Source: Enterorhabdus sp. P55
GTDB taxonomy: Bacteria > Actinomycetota > Coriobacteriia > Coriobacteriales > Eggerthellaceae
Direction: 5' to 3'
Assembly: GCF_009911695.1 (NCBI RefSeq)
Contig: NZ_QWKK01000008.1
Coordinates: 1-53,403 of the forward strand
DNA length: 53,403 nt
Shown: piece after piece, positions 42,369 through 52,750 of the stretch
Numbering within the stretch: position 1 is the first letter of the stretch
Layout: every line of letters begins with the position of its first letter
Notes under the pieces: generated by a model
Seen by the model: only the letters and a program-made list of their open reading frames with translations
The model's database searches: none
Told to the model about the DNA's origin: nothing
Made by a program: the position numbers and the translations under genes

Positions 42369-42380
42369 GGTGACCGCCTT

Positions 42381-43945
<1,565 letters not shown>

Positions 43946-43952
<7 letters not shown>

Positions 43953-44524
43953 TCACCTCCATCTGAAGAATCCTTGAGCACCTGGCGCGCGTGGTTGATC
44001 TGCGAGATTATGCTCGCGTCGATGCGCTTGCCGTTGGCGCTCATGATGATGCCGCCCAAAATAGACTTGTCGATGCGCTCGCGCAGAACGATCTTCTTGC
44101 CCAAATCGGCTTCGGCTTTGCGGGTAATAAGGGTGCGCAGGTTGTCGTCGAGGGCCACGGCCGTCGTGACGTCCACCACGCAGAGGTCGAGCTTGGAGCT
44201 GAGCTCCTCGCCGTAGGCCTCGTAGACGCGGGGGAGCAGGTCGGCATCGCCGCGCTCGGCCATGACGGCCATGACCCCGATGAACACCGGGTTGCAGTCG
44301 GCGAAGACGGCCTCGGCCAGGTCGTGACGCTGCTGCGCGGTGTAGTCGAGGTTCGACAGCGCGTGGGAGAGATCCATGTCGGCGTTCATGACGCGCAGGA
44401 CCTCCTCCATCTGATCGCGGACCTCGACCACGGCGTCCTGGCCGCCGGCCTGGTTCGCCCCGTCGAACATGACGGCGGCGTAGGTGGCGACTTCCTCTTT
44501 GACGACAAGGCGATTAGTTGGCAT
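43946..44524 (-). CDS. atpH: F1Fo ATP synthase delta subunit
   Basis: The delta subunit links the top of F1 to the b-subunit stator. The 192-residue protein shows [13 protein letters not shown], a helical N-terminal domain and the typical C-terminal [28 protein letters not shown] in outline. It overlaps both atpF (11 bases) and atpA (7 bases), indicating tight coupling. Confidence 0.94.
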
Positions 44525-45134
44525 TGAAACTACCTGCCTCGCTCACGTAGCGCTCGATGATCTTGCGATGCTCGCCCTCGGTGAGGTCCTCGCCGATGAG
44601 CTTAGCAGCCACATCCACGGAGATGTCCACCACGGAGCCCTGAAGCTCGGCCACAGCCTGCTTCTTCTCGGCCTCGATGGCGACCTTCGCCTTGGCGATC
44701 ATGTCCTCAGCCTCGGACTGGGCCTTGGCGCTGATGTCCGCCTTCACTGCCTCGCCCGTGGCACGGGCGTCGGAGATGATCTGGGCTGCCTGGGCCTTGG
44801 CGTCAGCGAGCTGCTGCTTGTACTCCTGGAGCACGCGTTCGCTCTCGATCTGAGCTTCCTCGGACTTCTTCAGGGCCTCGCGGATGGTGTTCTCGCGCTT
44901 CTCCAGCATGCCGTTAAACATCGGCCAGCCGAACTTCGCGAGAATGATCCAGAGGATGATGAAGGCGACGAGCATCGGGATGAACTCGATCATGTCGGGC
45001 AGGATCTGAGCGATGCCACCCGCCTTCTCGTCGGCAGCTTCAGGAGAGGCGAACGCGAGCGCCGGGAACGCAGCAGTCACCGCCAGCGCCGAGGCGCTGA
45101 GCTTCGCAACTGCCTTGCTTGCTCTTGCTTTCAC
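44514..45134 (-). CDS. atpF: F1Fo ATP synthase b subunit with signal-peptide-like N-terminus
   Basis: The b subunit forms the peripheral stalk. The 206-residue protein has the membrane anchor at about residues 50-68 (IEFIPMLVAFIILWIILAKF), then GWPMFNGMLEKRENTIREAL and a long charged coiled coil ending KLIGEDLTEGEHRKIIERYV. Unusually, about 40 residues precede the anchor and read as a cleavable signal peptide: basic MKARASKAVAKL, a hydrophobic stretch, and a likely cleavage site in ALAFASPE. GTG 45134 is supported by AAGGAGG six to seven bases upstream, so this segment is translated. Confidence 0.95.
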   Translation of the reverse strand: MKARASKAVAKLSASALAVTAAFPALAFASPEAADEKAGGIAQILPDMIEFIPMLVAFIILWIILAKFGWPMFNGMLEKRENTIREALKKSEEAQIESERVLQEYKQQLADAKAQAAQIISDARATGEAVKADISAKAQSEAEDMIAKAKVAIEAEKKQAVAELQGSVVDISVDVAAKLIGEDLTEGEHRKIIERYVSEAGSFNAN

Positions 45135-45190
45135 GTATAACCTCCTTCTAGCCTTTTCGCGGCTTACAAACCGAATCAGACTGAAGTGGG

Positions 45191-45409
45191 TTACAGGATG
45201 AAGGCCAGAACGAAGCCGATGAGGGCGAGGGCCTCGGCAAGGGCGGCGCCGATGATGAAGTTGGTGAACAGACGCCCCTGAACCTCGGGCTGGCGGGCGG
45301 TGCCGATGCAGCAGCCGTAGCAGGCCAGGCCGATGCCCACGCCAGGGCCGATGGCGCCGAGGCCGTAGCCGATGACCTTCAGAGCAGAAAGTACGAGTTC
45401 GATTTCCAC
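45191..45409 (-). CDS. atpE: F1Fo ATP synthase c subunit
   Basis: The c ring carries the coupling ion. The 72-residue hairpin has the first helix [17 protein letters not shown], the polar loop ARQPEVQGR and the second helix with the carboxylate Glu in [17 protein letters not shown]. The Gln and Ser/Thr pattern of sodium-type rings is absent, so proton coupling is expected. Three cysteines in ACYGCCIG are unusual for this protein. The GTG start has AAAGGAGGAAATT upstream. Confidence 0.97.
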   Translation of the reverse strand: MEIELVLSALKVIGYGLGAIGPGVGIGLACYGCCIGTARQPEVQGRLFTNFIIGAALAEALALIGFVLAFIL

Positions 45410-45508
45410 AATTTCCTCCTTTTACCGTTTTTGAGCCTGTTTCCCAAAAACAATGACATCTATGGTCAACCGACGATGTGGATGTGCCGGTAGAACCCAA
45501 GCGGGTGC

Positions 45509-45525
45509 GGGGAGCGCGGCTCCCC
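45509..45525 (-). other. Intercistronic hairpin between atpB and atpE
   Basis: GGGGAGC (45509-45515) pairs with GCTCCCC (45519-45525) over a three-base loop within the 141-bp atpB-atpE gap, the longest gap in the operon. It could stabilise the atpE-proximal mRNA, which is needed in high copy; that is inference. Confidence 0.45.
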
Positions 45526-45550
45526 AGGGGCACGCAGCCCCGACGGGCGC

Positions 45551-46333
45551 CTAGTGCGCCGAGGTGGCCAGCGAGATGTACACGGAGGTGAGCACCGTGA
45601 ACACGTAGGCCTGAAGGAAGGCGACGAGGGTCTCCAGCGCGTACATGACGAGCAGGAGCGCGAACCACGCCACAGAGATGCCGGCGGTGGGGCTCATGGC
45701 CTCGATGCCGGTGGTCAGGAAGATGCCAGTGGCCAGGGCGAAGATGCCCAGCACCATATGGCCGGCGAACATGTTGCCGTAGAGTCGGACAGCCAGGGTA
45801 AGCCAGCGCAGAATGAGCGAGATGAGCTCGAAGAACCAGATGATGGGCACCATGGGGGCCGGCAGGCCGGACGGGGCGATAGACTTGATGTAGCCCAGGC
45901 CGCCGTGGGCCTTGATGCCGCACCAGTTGAAGTAGAGGAAGGAGAGGGTCGCGAGCGCCCAGGTGACCGAGATGGTGCCGGTGGGCGTCTTACAGCCGGG
46001 GATGAGGCCGACGAAGTTCGAGATGAGAATGAAGAAGAACATCGTGGCCAGGAAGGGCACGTGCTTCTTGTAGCCGTGGCCAATGATGCCCTCGCCCATG
46101 TCGTTGCGGACGAACTGGTAGCCGTACTCGACGGTGTTCACGAACTTGTTGGTGGGCACGAGGGTCAGCTTGCGCGCGACGGTCAGAACCACCACGCAGG
46201 TGATGATCCAGCAGATCACCATCCACAGCACGTACTGCGTCATGCCGAAGGTGCTGCTCCCGACGACGATGGTGGAGTTAAAGGACTCCTGCAGTTCCTG
46301 CGCATGGTGTGACAGTTGTTCAAGAGCGTCCAC
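45551..46333 (-). CDS. atpB: F1Fo ATP synthase a subunit
   Basis: The a subunit provides the ion half-channels. The 260-residue protein has six or so hydrophobic helices; the essential Arg is in TLAVRLYGNMFAGH and the Gln-containing last helix is LVAFLQAYVFTVLTSVYI. NFVGLIPGCKTPTGTISVT is the usual loop. It is followed by atpE after 141 bases and preceded by the small atpI-like gene. Confidence 0.97.
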   Translation of the reverse strand: MDALEQLSHHAQELQESFNSTIVVGSSTFGMTQYVLWMVICWIITCVVVLTVARKLTLVPTNKFVNTVEYGYQFVRNDMGEGIIGHGYKKHVPFLATMFFFILISNFVGLIPGCKTPTGTISVTWALATLSFLYFNWCGIKAHGGLGYIKSIAPSGLPAPMVPIIWFFELISLILRWLTLAVRLYGNMFAGHMVLGIFALATGIFLTTGIEAMSPTAGISVAWFALLLVMYALETLVAFLQAYVFTVLTSVYISLATSAH

Positions 46334-46350
46334 GTATCAACCCTTTCCTT

Positions 46351-46632
46351 CTACTTTCTCACGACGGTGCCCACGCCGTAGGCGATGGCCACCGTGCTCA
46401 GGGCAACGACCTCGGCCACCACGAAGGGAAAGCCGAGCTCCCGGTTGAGGGCGATGCAGACGACGGCCGTCATGACCAGGATGACGAAGGAGACGAACAG
46501 CGCCAGGAACAGCACCAGCATGGAGCCGGCGATGCCCGCAGAGGCCGTCTTCCTCGTCATGCGCAGCCCGATGAGCAGCGGGGCGAACCCCGCCACGCCG
46601 GCGAACGCTCCGAGGATAATCGCAAGTGCCAT
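46351..46632 (-). CDS. AtpI-like small membrane protein
   Basis: The 93 residues form three hydrophobic segments (about 3-20, 34-58, 70-90) and the gene lies immediately upstream of atpB, the usual place of atpI/atpZ, which assists c-ring assembly or magnesium uptake. Sequence similarity to AtpI is weak by eye, so the name rests on position. GAGGACGG precedes the ATG. It is the first gene of the leftward atp operon; TATCAT around 46689 may be the -10 element. Confidence 0.7.
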   Translation of the reverse strand: MALAIILGAFAGVAGFAPLLIGLRMTRKTASAGIAGSMLVLFLALFVSFVILVMTAVVCIALNRELGFPFVVAEVVALSTVAIAYGVGTVVRK

Positions 46633-46779
46633 AAACCGTCCTCATCCGAGCGCCGCATCGCGCATTCAACCCATTAAACCGCTACGTATGATAGCGTCGG
46701 CACGGGGGTTGGCAGGTGAGAGTTTGCGAAAATAGGCGAGCGGCGCGCGGGGCGCGCGAAGGGCGCCCCAGACGCGGCA

Positions 46780-46813
46780 CGGCCCCGCCCCTCGCCGTGG
46801 AGGGACGGGGCCG
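46780..46813 (-). terminator. GC-rich hairpin after comEB
   Basis: CGGCCCCG (46780-46787) pairs with CGGGGCCG (46806-46813), with inner CCCTC/GAGGG-type pairing. It lies 87 bases after the comEB stop. No T-run follows, so a weak or Rho-aided terminator. Confidence 0.45.
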
Positions 46814-46899
46814 CGAAGGCGGTCGGACGCAGTTGGGGACGCGAGGCGCGGGCCCGCGCAGGGCACGCGACGGGACCTCGACGCCAGGACGCAGGCGGG

Positions 46900-47385
46900 C
46901 TACTCGGCCGCGGGCTCGGCGCCCGGCTCGAAGACGCGCACCTTGATGCCGGACTCCGCGAGCATGGACATGGCCAGCTCGTCGGGATAGGGGTTCTGGT
47001 AGACCACCTCGGTGATGCCGGAGTTGATGAGCATCTTGGCGCACACCACGCAGGGCTGGGTGTTGATGTAGATGGTGGCGCCGTCGATGTCGGTGCCGAA
47101 GCGGGCGGCCTGGACGATGGCGTTCTGCTCGGCGTGCAGCCCGCGGCAGATCTCGTGGCGCTGGCCCGAGGGCACGCCGAGCTGCTGGCGCAGGCAGCCG
47201 GTCTCGGCGCAGTGGGCGAGGCCCGTGGGCACGCCGTTGTAGCCCGTGGCCAGGATGCGGCGGTCCTTGACGATGACCGCCCCCACCCCGCGGCGCAGGC
47301 AGGTGGTGCGCTCGGCCACCTCGTTGGCCAGCTTCATGAAGTACTCGTCCCAGCTGGGGCGGCTGTCCTTGAAGCCCTCGGACAT
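46900..47385 (-). CDS. comEB: dCMP deaminase family protein (ComEB-like)
   Basis: This 161-residue zinc enzyme should deaminate dCMP to dUMP. The zinc site is HAEQN (His84, Glu86) and PCVVC (Cys112, Cys115); [23 protein letters not shown] is the typical N-terminal substrate region, and Cys59/Cys64/Cys80 match the additional zinc site seen in this family. It is the last gene of the rpiB-glyA-upp-comEB run, 39 bases after upp. Confidence 0.92.
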   Translation of the reverse strand: MSEGFKDSRPSWDEYFMKLANEVAERTTCLRRGVGAVIVKDRRILATGYNGVPTGLAHCAETGCLRQQLGVPSGQRHEICRGLHAEQNAIVQAARFGTDIDGATIYINTQPCVVCAKMLINSGITEVVYQNPYPDELAMSMLAESGIKVRVFEPGAEPAAE

Positions 47386-47424
47386 GGCGTCCTCCTTCCC
47401 CGGCGGCGCGCTGGGCGCCCCCGG

Positions 47425-48063
47425 CTACTTGGTTCCGAAGATGCGGTCGCCCGCGTCGCCCAGGCCCGGCACGATGTAGGCGTTCTCGTTGAGGCCCTCG
47501 TCGACGGCGCAGGTGTAGACGCGCACGTCGGGGTCAGAGGCCAGCACGGCCTCGATGCCCTCGGGAGCAGCCACGAGCACCATGAGCTTGATGGTGCCCC
47601 GCACGCCCGCCTCGCGCAGGTAGCGCACGGCCGCGGCGGCCGAGCCGCCCGTGGCCAGCATCGGATCCACCACGAGCACCTGGCGGCTGGCGATGTCGGC
47701 CGGCAGCTTGTCGTAGTAGACGTGGGGCTCGTGGGTCTCCTCGTCGCGGAACATGCCCAGGTGCCCCACGCGGGCGGCCGGCATGAGCTCGAGCACGCCG
47801 TCCACCATGCCCAGGCCGGCGCGCAGGATGGGCACGACGGCCAGCTTCTTGCCGCCGATCTGCTTGGCGTCGGCCGCGCAGATGGGCGTGTTGATGACGA
47901 TGTTCTCCAGCGGCAGGTCGCGGGTGGCCTCGTAGCCCTCGAACAGGGCCAGCTCGCGCACGAGCTCGCGGAACTGCTTGGAGGAGGTCTCCTCGTCGCG
48001 CAGGATGGAGAGCTTGTGCTGCACCATCGGGTGGTCGATGACGATGACGCGTTCGTTGTCCAT
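47425..48063 (-). CDS. upp: Uracil phosphoribosyltransferase
   Basis: Upp salvages uracil with PRPP to UMP. The 212-residue protein has [28 protein letters not shown], the PRPP loop [14 protein letters not shown] and the uracil-binding C-terminus [17 protein letters not shown]. It lies between glyA and comEB in one leftward operon; the 27-base gap to glyA suggests co-transcription. Confidence 0.97.
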   Translation of the reverse strand: MDNERVIVIDHPMVQHKLSILRDEETSSKQFRELVRELALFEGYEATRDLPLENIVINTPICAADAKQIGGKKLAVVPILRAGLGMVDGVLELMPAARVGHLGMFRDEETHEPHVYYDKLPADIASRQVLVVDPMLATGGSAAAAVRYLREAGVRGTIKLMVLVAAPEGIEAVLASDPDVRVYTCAVDEGLNENAYIVPGLGDAGDRIFGTK

Positions 48064-48090
48064 GGGGCTGCCTTTCCCTCGCTTCCCTAC

Positions 48091-49347
48091 TTAGTACTCC
48101 AGGCCCGGGTAGAGCGGGTGCGCCTCGAGCAGCGCGTCCACCTTGCCCCGGATGTCGGCAAGCATGGCCGCGTCGTCGGGATGGAACACCGCGGCGGCGA
48201 TGAGCTGGCCCACCTGGTAGAAGTCCTCGGCCGTGAAGCCGCGGGTGGTGGCAGCGGCCGACCCCACGCGGATGCCGGAGGTGACGAAGGGCGAGCGCGG
48301 CTCGTTGGGGATGGAGTTCTTGTTCACCGTGAGCCCCACCGACTCGAGCAGCTTCTCGGCGTCCTTGCCGGTGATGTCGGCGGCCGTGAGGTCCACCAGG
48401 CACAGGTGGTTGTCGGTGCCGCCCGACACGAGGCGCAGGCCGCCGTCGAGCATGCCCTGGCCCAGCGTGCGGCAGTTCTCCACCACGCGCGCGATGTAGT
48501 CCCGGTACGCAGGCTGGAGCGCCTCGCCGAAGGCGACGGCCTTGCCAGCGATGACGTGCATGAGCGGGCCGCCCTGGGCGCCGGGGAAGATGGCCTTGTT
48601 GATGCGCTTGGCCATCTCCTCGTCGTTGGTGAGGATGAAGCCGCCGCGCGGGCCGCGCAGGGTCTTGTGGCTCGTGGAGGTGACGATGTCGGCATGGGGC
48701 ACGGGGCTCGGGTGCAGGCCCGCAGCCACGAGGCCGGCGATGTGGGCCATGTCCACCATGAGGTAGGCGCCCACCTCGTGGGCGATGGCGGCCATGCGCT
48801 CGAAGTCGATGACGCGGGGGTAGGCCGAGGCGCCGCCCACGATGACCTTGGGGCGCACCTCCTTGGCCTGGCGTTCCAGCGCGTCGTAGTCGATGGTCTC
48901 GGTGGCCGGGTCGACGCCGTAGGAGACGATGTGGTAGAGCAGGCCCGAGAAGTTGACGGGGCTGCCGTGGGTGAGGTGGCCGCCGTGGTCGAGGCTCATG
49001 CCGAGCACCGTGTCGCCCGGCTCGATCATGGCCAGGTAGGCGCCGAAGTTGGCGCTCGCGCCGGAGTGGGGCTGGACGTTGGCGAAGGCGGCGCCGTAGA
49101 GCTCGCAGGCGCGGTCGCGCGCGAGGTCTTCCACCACGTCCACTTTCTCGCAGCCGCCGTAGTAGCGCTTGCCGGGATAGCCCTCGGCGTACTTGTTGGT
49201 GAGGACGCTGCCCACCGCCTCCATGACGGCGCGGGACGTGAAGTTCTCCGACGCGATGAGCTCGACGCTGCCGCGCTGGCGGGCCAGCTCGGCGCGCAGG
49301 GCGGCCTCGACGGCCGGGTCGGTCTGGGACAGGTGTTCGAGGGCCAT
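48091..49347 (-). CDS. glyA: Serine hydroxymethyltransferase
   Basis: This PLP enzyme interconverts serine and glycine, loading tetrahydrofolate with one-carbon units. The 418-residue protein has [36 protein letters not shown]-like [24 protein letters not shown] and the PLP lysine in [15 protein letters not shown]. It starts four bases after rpiB. Length and motifs are standard. Confidence 0.97.
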   Translation of the reverse strand: MALEHLSQTDPAVEAALRAELARQRGSVELIASENFTSRAVMEAVGSVLTNKYAEGYPGKRYYGGCEKVDVVEDLARDRACELYGAAFANVQPHSGASANFGAYLAMIEPGDTVLGMSLDHGGHLTHGSPVNFSGLLYHIVSYGVDPATETIDYDALERQAKEVRPKVIVGGASAYPRVIDFERMAAIAHEVGAYLMVDMAHIAGLVAAGLHPSPVPHADIVTSTSHKTLRGPRGGFILTNDEEMAKRINKAIFPGAQGGPLMHVIAGKAVAFGEALQPAYRDYIARVVENCRTLGQGMLDGGLRLVSGGTDNHLCLVDLTAADITGKDAEKLLESVGLTVNKNSIPNEPRSPFVTSGIRVGSAAATTRGFTAEDFYQVGQLIAAAVFHPDDAAMLADIRGKVDALLEAHPLYPGLEY

Positions 49348-49351
49348 GGGC

Positions 49352-49795
49352 TTAGCGCTTCCTTTCCAGGTCGTGGATCTTGGCGACGCGTCCGGCGTGG
49401 CGGCCGCCCCCGAAGGGGGTGGCGAGGAACGCGTCGATGATAGCCTCGTTCTCCTCGAGGCTGACGAAGCGCCCCGAGAGGGTGAGGACGTTGGCGTCGT
49501 TGTGCTCGCGGGCGAGCGCGGCGAAGTCGGGCCGCACGATGTTGACGGCGCGGATGCCGTCCACCTTGTTGGCGGCCACGGCCATGCCGATGCCGGTGCC
49601 GCAGACGAGCACGCCGAAATCGGCCTGGCCGCCCGCCACGGCGCGGGCCACCTTCTCAGCGTAGTCGGGGTAGTCGACCCGTCCGTCGTCGGCCGGGCCG
49701 AGGTCGGCCACGTCGTGGCCCAGGCCCTCCAGGTAGCCGACGAGCGCCTGCTTCTGCTCGAAGCCGGCGTGGTCGCTTGCGATGCTCACGCGCAT
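49352..49795 (-). CDS. rpiB: Ribose-5-phosphate isomerase B
   Basis: RpiB interconverts ribose 5-phosphate and ribulose 5-phosphate. The 147-residue protein starts [17 protein letters not shown], with the phosphate-binding SDHAG, and has catalytic Cys65 in [16 protein letters not shown] followed by GIRAVNI and a catalytic His in [12 protein letters not shown] 49795 is preceded by GGAGGAGG. It heads the leftward rpiB-glyA-upp-comEB run; TACAAT at 49871-49866 may be the -10 element. Confidence 0.95.
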   Translation of the reverse strand: MRVSIASDHAGFEQKQALVGYLEGLGHDVADLGPADDGRVDYPDYAEKVARAVAGGQADFGVLVCGTGIGMAVAANKVDGIRAVNIVRPDFAALAREHNDANVLTLSGRFVSLEENEAIIDAFLATPFGGGRHAGRVAKIHDLERKR

Positions 49796-49915
49796 GGGCG
49801 TCCTCCTCCGATGGGACGGGCCGCTCTCCTGCGGGTGCGGCCTGGGGTTTTTCCGACAGCTTGACATTGTAGGCCCAACACGGGGCGACGGCATCGAAGA
49901 TTGCGCGTGCCGCGC

Positions 49916-49937
49916 AAAAAACCCGCTGGCGCGCGGG
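49916..49937 (-). terminator. Rho-independent terminator of the TsaC-hydrolase gene
   Basis: Leftward, CCCGC (49937-49933) and GCGGG (49926-49922) enclose a six-base loop and are followed by six T (49921-49916). It lies 56 bases after the stop at 49993. Confidence 0.7.
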
Positions 49938-49992
49938 GCGCATGCGAGAAGCGCCGACGGGGGCGGGCGGGGCGGGCTCCGCCTGCGAAGGC

Positions 49993-51642
49993 CTAGAGCC
50001 GCGCGTCGAGCCAGGCGAGGACGTCCTGGTAGACCTCCTCGCGGCCGATCTCGTTGAGGATCTCGTGGCGCATGCCCTCGTAGAGCTTGAGGGACACATC
50101 AGCCACGCCCGCGGCCTCCATGCTCTGCGCCGCGCGGGCGACGCCGCGGCCCGCGTCGCCCACTGGATCGGCGTCCCCGGCGATGAACAGGACGGGCAGG
50201 TCGTGGGGCACGGCGGCGAAGGTGCGCGGCAGCGCCGCGCGGAAGGCCAGGTCGGTGAGGGCCGCGTAGGCGCCGGCGGAGAACATGAAGCCGCTGGCCT
50301 CGTCGGCGATGAAGGCGTCCACCTCGGATTGGTCGCGGGTGAGCCAGTCAAAGGGGGTGCGTGGATCGTCCACCTGATGGGAGTAGGACCCGTCGGCCAG
50401 GGAGTGGAGCAGGTTGCTGCGGGCGTCGGCGCCACGCAGGGCCACGATGGCGCGGGCGAGCAGGTTGCCCGCCTTGGAGACGACCACCGGCCGATGGGCG
50501 GTACCGCAGATGATGGCGCCGGCCAGGCCCGCTGCGTGGGAGGCCAGGTAGACGCGCAGGACGAGGGATCCCATGGAGTGGCCGAAGAGGAAGTAGGGCA
50601 CGTCGCCCTCGTAGCGGCCCGCGACGAGGGCGCGCAGGCCGCCCACATCGGCCACGAGAGCATCGGCCCCGGCGGCAGGGTCGATGAGGCCGCGGCTGGC
50701 TGGGTCGGGCGCCGTGCCGCCATGGCCCAGGTGGTCGTGGCCGCAGACCACGAAGCCGTGGGAGACGAGGAAGGCGGCGAAGCCCTCGTAGCGGTCGATG
50801 TGCTCGGCCATGCCGTGAACGATCTGGACGATGCCGCGAGGACGATCGCCGGAGGCGACGGCGGGCGGCTCCCAGAGCACGGCGTGCACGGGCGTGGAGC
50901 CGTCGGCGGAGAGGAAGCCGAGGGGCGTGCGGACGGGCGCGGCCAACGCCGAGGCGGCGTCGCCGGCGGACGCGCAGCCGGCGTCGGCGGACGCATGCTG
51001 GGCGCCATCGGCTGCGAGGCCCTCAGCCCGAGTCGCGGCGTGCTGGGCCGCGCAGGCGCGCACCGCGGCGGCCAGGGGGCCCTCGCGCAGGATGACGGGA
51101 GCGGGCCCTGTGCAGTCGACGACGGTGGAGGCCGTGCCGCCGGCCGCGCCTGCGCCACCCAGCACGCCGGCACAGGCGGCGGCCAGGGTCTCGTCCACGT
51201 CCTCGGCGCGGCGCGGGGCCGGCTCGCCGGCGGGGTTGGCCGAGGTGACGGCCAGGGGGACGCCGGCGGCGCGGATGAGGGCGAGCGCGTCGTCAGAGGC
51301 GGGCATGCGCAGGCCGATGGTGCCCGCCTCCGACCGGAAGGCCGGCGGCACGGCGTCGGAGGCGCGCACCACGAGCGTGAGCGCACCCGGCCACAGCCGC
51401 GCAGCCAGGTCGCAGGCGTAGGCGGGAGCGTCGACGCCGTAGCGGTCAAGGTCGGCGGGGTCGGCCACGAGCCAGGCGACGGGCTTGCCCTCGTCGCGTC
51501 CCTTCAGGCGGAAGAGCTCAGCGGGGTCAACGGCGGGGCCCACCGCCACGCCGAGCCCGTAGACGGTGTCGGTGGGAAGAACGACGGCGCGTCCCTCGGC
51601 GAGGGCGACGGCGGCCTCTGCGGCGGTGATGGCGTGAGTCAT
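49993..51642 (-). CDS. Fusion of a TsaC/Sua5-type domain and an alpha/beta hydrolase
   Basis: Residues 1-195 are a YrdC-fold domain (VVLPTDTVYGLGV, LFRLKGRDEGKPVAWLV, WPGALTLVVRA, GTIGLRMPA, LAVTSANPAGEPA), the enzyme that makes threonylcarbamoyl-AMP for tRNA t6A. After an Ala-rich linker (196-236), residues 238-549 form a monoglyceride-lipase-like hydrolase: oxyanion region IVQIVHGMAEHIDRY, nucleophile Ser356 in GHSMGS, acid Asp492 in AGDADPV and His526 in MRHEIL. All catalytic positions are present, so both halves look functional. There is no signal peptide. It is transcribed alone, with a terminator downstream. Confidence 0.9.
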   Translation of the reverse strand: MTHAITAAEAAVALAEGRAVVLPTDTVYGLGVAVGPAVDPAELFRLKGRDEGKPVAWLVADPADLDRYGVDAPAYACDLAARLWPGALTLVVRASDAVPPAFRSEAGTIGLRMPASDDALALIRAAGVPLAVTSANPAGEPAPRRAEDVDETLAAACAGVLGGAGAAGGTASTVVDCTGPAPVILREGPLAAAVRACAAQHAATRAEGLAADGAQHASADAGCASAGDAASALAAPVRTPLGFLSADGSTPVHAVLWEPPAVASGDRPRGIVQIVHGMAEHIDRYEGFAAFLVSHGFVVCGHDHLGHGGTAPDPASRGLIDPAAGADALVADVGGLRALVAGRYEGDVPYFLFGHSMGSLVLRVYLASHAAGLAGAIICGTAHRPVVVSKAGNLLARAIVALRGADARSNLLHSLADGSYSHQVDDPRTPFDWLTRDQSEVDAFIADEASGFMFSAGAYAALTDLAFRAALPRTFAAVPHDLPVLFIAGDADPVGDAGRGVARAAQSMEAAGVADVSLKLYEGMRHEILNEIGREEVYQDVLAWLDARL

Positions 51643-51819
51643 GCTGCTCCCTTTCCGCGCAGCCCCTCGTCGGAGCCCGCATGGGTGGTCGGCGAACGAT
51701 CGCCCCTCATGATACCGCCCGCCTCCCCCGCTGCCTGCGGCAAGGCGCCCGGAGGGACGATCCGTAGTCGAGTCGATGCAGTTGTGGAGAAATTGTTAGC
51801 CTCAGTTAATACTCTCGCT

Positions 51820-51855
51820 TTTCGTCAGAAGTTATCTTATATTAACTTTCGTCAG
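51820..51855 (-). promoter_or_regulatory. Direct repeats CTGACGAAA in a promoter-like AT-rich zone
   Basis: Leftward, CTGACGAAA occurs twice, 27 bp apart (51855-51847 and 51828-51820), each followed by an AT-rich -10-like block (TATAAG, TATTAA). This lies about 180-210 bp upstream of the TsaC-hydrolase start. It could be tandem promoters or a two-site operator. Confidence 0.4.
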
Positions 51856-51978
51856 GAAGGACGAGCGCCGAATCGAAGCCGCCGACAAGGCGGGGCCGAG
51901 ACGGCGAGCAACCTTCCGGGCAACTCCTCCTCTCTTTGCTTTACCGGGTGACGGAGCCCTCCTCGTCTGGCTGCCGTC

Positions 51979-52031
51979 ACAAACAAGAAGGCCCGCAGGA
52001 TCCCCCTCCCTGCGGGCCATTCTTGTTTGTG
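51979..52031. terminator. Strong bidirectional hairpin, likely terminator of the pduO gene
   Basis: Arms from 51979 (CACAAACAAGAAGGCCCGC and on) and ending 52031 pair over about 22 bp with one bulge, loop ATCCCCCTC. T-rich TTCTTGTTTGTG flanks the GC-rich core on both strands, so termination in either direction is possible. It ends about 70 bases after the adenosyltransferase stop. Confidence 0.7.
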
Positions 52032-52099
52032 GGGCTGCATCAGCCGGCAGGGCGGGCTGCGCAGCGCGTCAAGTTCGCGCCGGGAGCCCCGGCAGCCGT

Positions 52100-52621
52100 T
52101 TAGGCGTCGCGTGCCTCGATGAGGGCGCAGACGAAGCAGAGGTCGGACAGGCGGTTGAGGTAGGCCATCGCCGCGTCGGCCACGATCGGACGGCTGCCCT
52201 CCGCGTCCTGGGCACGCAGGCGCCAGAGGGCCCGCTCGCAGCGACGCACGACGGTACGCGCCACGTGGAGCTGGGCCGAGGACGGGTTGGCGCCCGGCAG
52301 GTCGAAGCCGAAGCCGTCAGGCAGCGGCGTCGCCAGGAGCGCGACCGTTTGCTCGAGGGCGGCCACGTCGTCAGGGCCGAGAAGCGGATCGCGTCCCGGG
52401 TCGGCCACGTCGGCCATCATGACGGCGAGCAGGGACTCGGCGTCGCGCAGTTCCTCGCTCACCGCCGGGTTCTGCGCGAGCGCCCGCGCCATCCCGAGTG
52501 CGGCCTGCGCCTCATCCACCAGACCGAGCGCCTCGATGGGCACGCTCGTCTTGGACACCCTCGTGCCGTCGAACAGCGACGTCTCGCCGCCATCCCCCGC
52601 CTTCGTCACCGTCGTCCGCAT
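52100..52621 (-). CDS. pduO: PduO-type cob(I)alamin adenosyltransferase
   Basis: This enzyme adenosylates cobalamin. The 173-residue helical-bundle protein has TKAGDGGETSLFDGTRVSK near the N-terminus, DEAQAALGMARA, and the nucleotide-binding LPGANPSSAQLHVARTVVRRCERAL in outline, ending YLNRLSDLCFVCA. Compared with the consensus, Lys-Thr-Ser replaces the usual Lys-Asp-Asp after RVS, a mild divergence. ATG 52621 is chosen by family alignment; GAGGGGCGAAGG precedes it. It is divergent from the MGMT gene, 129 bases apart. Confidence 0.88.
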   Translation of the reverse strand: MRTTVTKAGDGGETSLFDGTRVSKTSVPIEALGLVDEAQAALGMARALAQNPAVSEELRDAESLLAVMMADVADPGRDPLLGPDDVAALEQTVALLATPLPDGFGFDLPGANPSSAQLHVARTVVRRCERALWRLRAQDAEGSRPIVADAAMAYLNRLSDLCFVCALIEARDA

Positions 52622-52750
52622 CGCCTTCGCCCCTCTTCCGCCTTCTTGCCGAGTATCACCGCGCCGACCGTGCAGCGCAGCGGCGGCGTTTGACGCCACC
52701 ATAGCACACGGGGATAATCGAGCCGTCACCGAGGGAGAGGACGTCACCGA

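Larger units (their letters stand above)
51643..52099. other. 457-bp interval with AT-rich promoter zone and strong hairpin
   Basis: No gene seen. It contains the AT-rich stretch with direct repeats at 51820-51855 upstream of the TsaC-hydrolase gene, and the 22-bp hairpin at 51979-52031 downstream of the adenosyltransferase gene. Confidence 0.6.
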
